From a virus: a stretch of 49,740 nucleotides of DNA. The DNA lies in IMG/VR virus record IMGVR_UViG_3300010354_000135, positions 1 to 49,740 of that record; one strand, given 5' to 3'. The translations under genes and the position numbers were made by a program. The notes under the pieces were generated by a model, which saw nothing but the letters and a program-made list of their open reading frames with translations, did not search any database and had not been told where the DNA came from. Below are positions 1-8,200 of the stretch, piece after piece; the stretch's first letter is position 1; every line of letters begins with the position of its first letter.

Positions 1-2214
1 CAAGATCACGGTCTTGCAGCTGGAACTCCAATTAGCGTCAGTGGCACTAAGTCTCTTACAGCAGATGGTTCTTACATTATTAACTCTGTGCCATCTGCAA
101 GAACGTTCACGTACTTGGCTAGGGAGACTCAATCCCAGACCTCAAGCATTGAGGATCTTTACAGCTCAATTATCACTGGAGAGTTTTTTCAGGGGTCGCA
201 GATCAGAATTTCTGACTCTGGCGGTATCACTACAAATGCACTGGCTACTTCAACTCTTACTGTGAGAACAGATACTCCTCACGGCTTTGGCGTCAATACG
301 CCATTTTATTTTCTAAACTTGAACTCTTCCATCACCCTTGAATTTGACTCAACAAACACCGAGTCAAAGTCTTTTGACTCTTCTAATAGTGCCTCAGCTC
401 GTACCTTTGACGGATCGAACACTGTTGCCTCACTTACAGCGAATCTGTCGAATAGAGCAGCGTCCAATACTGCAGCGGCGGTGGGAAGCACTGTCACAGC
501 TGTAGATACCACTGGCGACACGATAACTGTCCTGCATCAGACAAATAACGAGAACTTTTTTGGAAGATCGCTAGGAACTCCACTTCAGTACAATTTCACT
601 GCCGTTGATGGCTACTTTGCCACTAATCCAAGAGGAGTCGTGTATCTCAAGAGCACGGCTGGCCTTGGAACCTCATCATCCACATTTCAGATGAGTGCTA
701 CTCCTGATGGAGACGTAATAGATCTGACATCAAACATCACCGGAACTATTCAACTTGCAGATCTTGCAGTGACTTTTGCCGGAAGCAATCTTGACACTAT
801 TAACCAGATTTCAGTAAATCTTTTTGCCGACACTCAGTTCGAGTTTGACGGAGATAATTCAGAAAGTCAAACATTCACTGTCCAGTCTTACGCCGGGGCT
901 TCAGGAATTATTACCTTTACTGCGCCCACCGGATGGTCGCAAGGACAGATGATTCTATACAACACGACTGGATCTGCAGCTAGCGGTCTCACAAACAACA
1001 CGACTTATTGGGTCTCTGCTGTCAACGCATCTGGAAGTCAGATCAACATAATTGACAATCCGACTCTGGTAAACGTCAGCAATATCCTGAATATTACCGG
1101 GGGAAGCGGCACTCAGACATTCAGGACGATTTCTGTATCTCTTGATAGGGATGTAATCGCCGTACCTGGACACAACTTCCAGGAAGCCGACATGGTTCGG
1201 TACAGATACCCAACAAATGGAAGATTTACTACTGCCACTCTAGCGGAAACATTTGATCATTACTTTGTTGAAAGAGTTTATGACAACAAACATATTTCTC
1301 TTACCAGAACTAGAGGATTTCTTCTTGACGGAAGCACCGAGGCGAGAGCAGCTACTAGCGCTGCGGCAATAAAGATAGTAAATCCGACAGCTGGAGACGG
1401 TGCTTACTGGATCAAGCCATCAGGATCTTCTACTGCATACCTAACATGGTGCAATTTCTCGCTTGAGAGCGGGAACTGGATGCAGTTAATGAAGATTTCC
1501 AGTGGAACTCTTCAGACAAACTCGCTTCCAACTGCCACTGCAAACATCAGTTCCACGGGAGCTGGAGTCACCTTTGGGCCTCACTGGGATGGATGGGCTT
1601 GGAACACAGACGCTCAGTTTGCAACTTTGTTTACTGCATCTAATAACGCCAATTTCAATGATGTCGATTCCTTCAGCCCTCTCTTCTACAGGCTGCCATT
1701 CAATGACGTTATGGTCGTATCCATAAACGCCACATCTAGTAGAATTGGCTGGAGACATAGCAGCACTATTGCAAACATGAGAGCGGTTACTGGAGCCACT
1801 TCAGTATCTACATACGGAGATTCTTGGCTGTTCCCAAGCGTTACTACCGATCAGTACTCCTGGCTTATCAGATTGCAGACAGTTGCATCAGTGACTCAGC
1901 TTGCAGTACAGACTCCTGTTGTCTATGGATTCAAGATCCTTGCAGATAGGGCGAATAACTACAGCAATCCAGGACAGTTCATTACCGGAGGATTCAGCAC
2001 TGACACCTCCGGAGGAAGTACTGGAAACGGTGTGGCAATGATTGGCATAGGAACTAGCGGTGCCCCCGCAGCTAGCAGGTGGGGTGGTGGAATTGGATTT
2101 ACGTATAACTCCAATTCTCAGTGGCGTGCTCATGGAAACTGGCATGGCCCGTCCACAACTTCTGGTGGAACGAGCAATAGAACATTCACTGGACTAGCAG
2201 TATTTGTTAGATAG
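1..2214 (+). CDS. Tail fibre/adhesin with fibrinogen-like C-terminal domain (5' end outside window)
   Basis: The reading frame is open from the first base, so the true start lies upstream; 737 codons are visible. The first 40 residues are a copy of module A (HGLAAGTPISVSG ... FTYLARE). Around 885-1370 there are two module-B-type units (LTNNTTYWVSAVN; HNFQEADMVRYRY). From about 1375 to the stop the protein changes character: DGAYWIKPSGS..AYLTWCNF....GNWMQLMKI resembles the opening of fibrinogen-related domains (G.Y.I.P......YCDM..GGGW), followed by a Gly/Ser/Trp-rich tail. Such domains bind glycans or proteins in other systems, so a receptor-binding role at the virion surface is inferred. The gene ends 34 bases before the next fibre gene in the same direction. 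No membrane segment or enzyme motif was seen. The fibre assignment is firm from context and repeats; the fibrinogen likeness is moderate. Confidence 0.8.
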   Translation, partial: QDHGLAAGTPISVSGTKSLTADGSYIINSVPSARTFTYLARETQSQTSSIEDLYSSIITGEFFQGSQIRISDSGGITTNALATSTLTVRTDTPHGFGVNTPFYFLNLNSSITLEFDSTNTESKSFDSSNSASARTFDGSNTVASLTANLSNRAASNTAAAVGSTVTAVDTTGDTITVLHQTNNENFFGRSLGTPLQYNFTAVDGYFATNPRGVVYLKSTAGLGTSSSTFQMSATPDGDVIDLTSNITGTIQLADLAVTFAGSNLDTINQISVNLFADTQFEFDGDNSESQTFTVQSYAGASGIITFTAPTGWSQGQMILYNTTGSAASGLTNNTTYWVSAVNASGSQINIIDNPTLVNVSNILNITGGSGTQTFRTISVSLDRDVIAVPGHNFQEADMVRYRYPTNGRFTTATLAETFDHYFVERVYDNKHISLTRTRGFLLDGSTEARAATSAAAIKIVNPTAGDGAYWIKPSGSSTAYLTWCNFSLESGNWMQLMKISSGTLQTNSLPTATANISSTGAGVTFGPHWDGWAWNTDAQFATLFTASNNANFNDVDSFSPLFYRLPFNDVMVVSINATSSRIGWRHSSTIANMRAVTGATSVSTYGDSWLFPSVTTDQYSWLIRLQTVASVTQLAVQTPVVYGFKILADRANNYSNPGQFITGGFSTDTSGGSTGNGVAMIGIGTSGAPAASRWGGGIGFTYNSNSQWRAHGNWHGPSTTSGGTSNRTFTGLAVFVR

Positions 2215-2248
2215 CAATAACTAGAGAGGCAAAGAGGAGTAAATAAGA

Positions 2249-5200
2249 ATGCCTATTAATATCACTGCCGTAGGTGCAGCAGGCACTCACACTCTCCAAA
2301 AGCTCAACGTCAATATTGACGAGAGCTATATTTACTTTGCCAATCGCGACTCTGGCACTGCATTTCCTACTCAGATTACTGATGATTCTGCCTGGGTTCT
2401 TCGTGAGCCGTCAGGAGCGCTTACCGGTGTAAACAATGACACTGTCTATTTTTTGAATACCCTTGGTGCTGGAGAGACATCTCCATTTAGTATCCAGTTC
2501 TCTAACACATCCGGTGGATCTGCAATTACTTTAACCGGATTCACTGCTGGAGCCATAACTCTCAATTTTCCGTTCGTTTATCAGAACAACTTCAATATAT
2601 CTTCGGTTAAGTTCAATGACAGGCAGGCTGTTAGATACGTAACTAATGGAACTCCTATTACTGGACTTACCTCTGGAAGTACCTATTACGTAAGAAATCT
2701 TCTTACTGGCTTAGGTGGATCTTCTCTATACGAGTTCAATACTTTGGACTTTACAAGCGCTGGGGTTACAGGAAGAGTTGGACCAACTATCTCTCAGCTT
2801 AGGACAGCTTATGTAGCTGCTGGAGCTACATGGGCTAACACATACCTTAGTCAGGGAACTTTTCAGGGGTATCAGGATTGGACTGTTCCAGAGGATGGAA
2901 CGTATGAGTTCACTGTTAGAGGAGCTCCAGGTCGTCAAGGATCGGCACTAGGTGGCGGAGGTGCCATTGTCAAAGGGAGGGTTCGTCTCACAAGAGGTGA
3001 AATAATAACTATTGCTGTCGGTCAGAGAGGCGAGCTTCCAACTGCAAACTTTGTTTCGCCAGGATCTTCTGGTGCGTCTTTTGTAGTTAGAAAAACTGGA
3101 AACGTACCGCTGTTTGTTGCTGGTGGAGGATCAGCGTCATCTGGAACTAATAACGGTTTGAATGCGGTACTTACTACACGAGGTGGAACATCAACTACCT
3201 CTGTTGTAGGTGGAGATGCAGGAGCTGGAGCTTCAGCAAACGTATCAGGCGGTAGCGGTGGTGGATTCGTGTCCGCTGGAGCAGCTGCCACAGGTGCTCC
3301 AAACTCTCCTGGTGGTGGTGGTTTCAATAATGGTCTAGTAGGTGGACTAACACCTAATACATCTTCCGGTAGTGGTGGATTTGGTGGAGGTGGAGCCTCT
3401 GACGGGACAACTCCAACTTCTGGAGGAGCTGGAGGATACAGCGGTGGTGCGGCAAACACCGCAGTAGCAAATGCTCGTGGTGGTGGCGGTGGATCATTCA
3501 TCTTTGCTACAGCAACAAATGTCGCTACTTCAACTGGGCAGTTCAACGGCTCAAGCACATTTAATGGTGTTGCAATAACCAATCTCAACCAGTACAACAC
3601 AGGAGCAGCAGAAGGCTCAGTCACAGTAACTCTCATTGAGTCGTCAGTGTTTGGATTTACTCTTCATCCCAATGCTCTGAGTGCTAATAACAATACTGAT
3701 GTAATTTCAGTAACCCCAGCCGGAACTTCATTCCATTCATTCGTTCCGATCACACTTGATTCAGTGAACGAGACAATCAACCTAGTTAACGGTCATGGAT
3801 TCTTCAGTGGACAGCCGATCAATTACTTCTTTACTGGTACGGCGGCTAGCTCTTTGAATTCCACCACTGTCTACTATGCAGACACGGTAAATGACTACAC
3901 GTTTAGACTGAGCACTACTCCAGATCCTAGCTTTACTACAATCAACCTGACTACTCCTTCCAATACCACTGCAGAAGGATTCAGACCGGCTATTGTCAAT
4001 ACCTCTGCGGACTCCTTTACCATTTCTAATCACTCGTTCTTGGTCAATCAGCCAGTTCGATACAGCAATGGTGGAGGTACAAGCATCACTCCACTGCAGA
4101 ATAATGCAACTTACTACGTAAAGTCGGTACTGGACGCTAATCGATTTACACTGAGCCAGTCTTTGGATGGTCCAACCCTGGATATTACTGCTCCAGGAAC
4201 GGGGACAAATCACAGCTTTATCTTCACGGTGCTGAACGAGCTTGAGGACTCTATCTACATTCCGAGTCACGGCTACGTGTCAGGTCAAACTGTTCGATAC
4301 CAGAAGTCCAGAGATTTTGCTATTACCAGTATTACTGCCCAGCAGACTCCGACAAATCAGAGAACTGTTACCACCGCCACAGCTCACGGATTTATAACTA
4401 ATCAGAGAATTTCTTTTGATGCTTTCACTAGACCGAATACCGCCAATTCAGTATTCACGATAACCCAGATCTCCAGCTCAACTACTACCAGAACGGTAAA
4501 CACCTCTGCGGCTCACGGTCTAGTTGCCGGAAACTACATAACTATTGCTGGGTTTACTGGAGCCCCTGGAACAAGCACTAGAGGCGGGCAGTTCAATGGA
4601 ACCTACATTGTTGCCACTGCATCTGGAAACACTCTTACATTTACCGCTGAAGAGTCGATTACATTTACAACTGAAAACGTAACTGGAACTCCTACTCTTA
4701 CTAGAAGAGCAGACTACGAGTTCGTTGAGAATACTCGTCCAGTGGCAATAAGAAGTTTTGCCTCATCTGGTACGACAAGAACTATTGTCACTGCGGACCC
4801 ACATCAGTTTAATTCTAACGCAATCGTAACTATCAGTATTGTGCATTCGAATTCAGAACTTACTCGCTACTTCAACGGTACTTACACAATTACTGTTACA
4901 AACAGTAATACGTTTACGTATACAGGTGCTTATCAGGACCCTACAAACGCAGTCAACAGAGACCCCAGTATCACTATTGCTACTACTACCCCATCAGGCA
5001 CAGCTACTGCTACTAGAGAAATAGTTATTACAAGCACTCCCAGTAGCACCACATTTACTTATCTAATGCCTACTGCGTCCAACTTGAACATTCCAACAGC
5101 AGAAACAGCAACTGGACGAGTGTCGGCTACCTCCATTGCAACTACTAATAGGCAACTACTTGGGAGAACAGTAGGGGAAATTACTACTGGACTCAACCAC

Positions 5201-8200
5201 GGGTTGCTTGTTGGGGATAGATTCAGGCTGACTAACCTGACTGGAAACAATCAGGATGTCTTCAATGGGTCTTATCAAGTTGTCTCTATCCCGTCTACTA
5301 CGACAGTACGATTTACTGCTACTCCAAGCTCTAAGGCTCTTCTCAATAAGAGCATTACCTCAAACACATCAGCTCGCATTAACTGCAGCGTTCCGCATAA
5401 TCTAGTGGCTTCAAATCTGTTCTACCTAGAGGGAGTTAGCGGATCAGACACCGGATTCTGGGACGGAGACGTTAATATCATTAGCAGATCCAGTTCTGGA
5501 ACTACAAGGACTATTAACACTGATAATCCTCATTATCTATCTGCCAACAGCAGAATCAGAATTATCAGCATTACTGGCGACAATGCCAGTGACTACATAG
5601 GCGACTGGATTGTAGCCACAGCCCCAAGTGCAACTCAGATTACTCTCACTACTCGTCACGACGGGACAGCCGCAACTTCGCTATCTCAGCCATTAGAAAC
5701 CGTAACTGGTCTTCTATCCAGGGCTCAGACTGTGTCTTCGGTTCCTGCTTACACAATTCAGTCAAGATTCAAAACTGGAGCAGTAGCAGACATTACATTT
5801 ACCGCTGCTCATGATCTCCTTGTTGGCGAAACTATAAGAATTACCAACATTGGTGGAACATTCCCCGAGGAATTCAATGGTGATTACGTTATTACCGGAG
5901 TTCCAACAAGCACCAGAATTACCTTTAATTCTGCTGTAAACACTACTAGATCAGTTGAAACTGTCGGAGGAACGGCCACCGCCGTAAATCAGATCAGATA
6001 CACAATCCCTACGTTCACTAGAAACATCACAAATCGTCAACTGGTGTCGAATACAGTAGCTTCATACACTTCCCAGTTTGAGCATCAGCTTGCCGCAGGA
6101 TCAACAGTAACTTTAACTGGGTTTACTGGTAATCAAGCTTCCATATTTAATGGAACTTACGTAGTTGCGTCAACACCGTCATCGACCCAGTTCACTGTCA
6201 CACGACCACAGACTGCTGGAGTGACAACATTTACTGTCTCTAGTCGTCTTAAGACCGGAGTTTTTTGTGAACTAACCATCAGTGGTGGTCACGGAAATAA
6301 TATTCAACCTGGCAATACAATAACTGTTTCTGGGATGACTGGTCCTGATTCTAGTGTGTTCACTGGAACTTTTATTGTTTCAGCCGTACCAGACACTAAC
6401 AGAGTTACGTATTTCGTAAACGATCCAAACAACGTTTCTTCTCTCTCAGTAACAGCAAACGTTACATTGGATGTTGTTGCTGACGCTAGTGTTTCTGGTG
6501 TAACTGCTACTTTGAATACTGTTCCAACTACAACCACTACAGCTGGTGCGCTGTCGATATCTGAAGTCACTGCATCTGGTCAAGTTGGAGAGTTTTTCAT
6601 AGACACCTTGATTCCAGGATTAAGAAATCAAAACACTTATTATGTGTCTGTAGCAGATGCCAACACAATAAAACTATCTAGCACTAAAACTATAAGTCAG
6701 TCAACGATAGTGGACATTACTGGCGTTGGTATTGGATCTCATCAAATTGTTACTACGTCAATTGACTACGCAGAAAACAGTATTACTATTCCCGCTCACG
6801 GATTTACTGCTGGAGAGCTCGTAGAGTACGACACAGCTGGACAGACAGCCATAAGTCCTCTGTCTTCAGGAACTCCATATTACGTAATACCTGTAGACGG
6901 AAACACCATTAAGCTGGCTACATCAAGTGCAAATGCAACAGCTGGCACAGCAATAGATCTTACTACTGCTACTACTCCAGTTGGCCGTCATAGGCTTAGG
7001 TCCCTGATTAGGACACCTGACGGTACTTATACCATTTCAGCTGTTCCTACACCTACCACTTTTAATGTAACTGCTAGTGGTTCTGTTCCTACAATCACTA
7101 AGACATTCAACCCAAGAACAAATCTGAGCATTGACCAGAACTATATAAAGATCACTAATCACGGATTCCTTACTGGAACACCTGTCACATACTCAAATGG
7201 TGGTGGTACTTCTCTAGGCGGTCTTACCAACAGCACTGTTTACTACGTTATTGTCATAAACAAGGATCATCTAAGACTGGCGTCAACTGCCGACAGCGCT
7301 GACGCAGGCACCCCGGTGTCAATAACTACGTTCGGTGCGGGTGGTACGCACACTCTTACCAGCTCCCAGATTAATGGACGAGTAACTGGAACCGGCACAG
7401 TATCGACTACTGTTGGCTCTGTTCTCGTGAATGGATCAGGAACTCAGTTCTCTAAGATTCTCAAGGTTGGAGATGAATTCCGACTATTCCCACCAGACAC
7501 GGAGCAAATTTCGTTCTTCCAGTCTGCTGGCATAAACACCTCAACAGATGAAATAACAGTTCCAAATCACGGACTGACAACCGGTGAGAGCATTATCTAC
7601 TCTCCTGGATCCGGCGGTCCTAGGAGAAACATCTATCAAATTGCATCGTCTGGTACAACAAGAACTATAACCACCGCTGAGGCTCACGGATACAACGCTC
7701 TCGAAACAGTGACTATTAGTGGACTTAGCTCTGCATCTGCCGCCGATTTCAACGGTACGTTTACTATAGCTACAGTACCTAGCAGCACTACATTCACTTA
7801 CACTGCTACCAACAGCTTGACTCTTGCTACGGAAAATCAGACATCTGGAATTTCAACAAGAGTCGGTGTTGCTGGAACTGCACCAACTCCGCTTATCGAT
7901 GGTTACTACTACTTTGTTCGATCTATTCCAAATACGACTATCTCAAGCATTACCAACAGAGAGAGAACAGGAAACGTAATTACGTTTACTACTTCCTCAG
8001 CGCATAACTTGTTGCCAGGAAACGTAATAACAGTTTCAGCAATGACCGGAGCAAACCCAGAGCTATTCAATGGGACATTCACTGTAGTTAATGTTCCTAG
8101 CACTACTTCGGTAGTTGTCTACTCTTCTACCTCTGGATCAGTGGCTCCTGTTGGAGTTACAGGAACTCTTACTCCCGTTACCAGCAACACCATCAGACTG

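Noticed and set aside
14-265. Short Leu-rich frame at the left edge
   Set aside because: It is an alternative frame of the truncated fibre gene, which is open from base 1 with a recognisable module.
3022-3636. Long proline-rich frame on the minus strand
   Set aside because: It is the reverse reading of the glycine-rich domain (GGN codons read as NCC), with no ribosome site; the plus-strand gene is certain.
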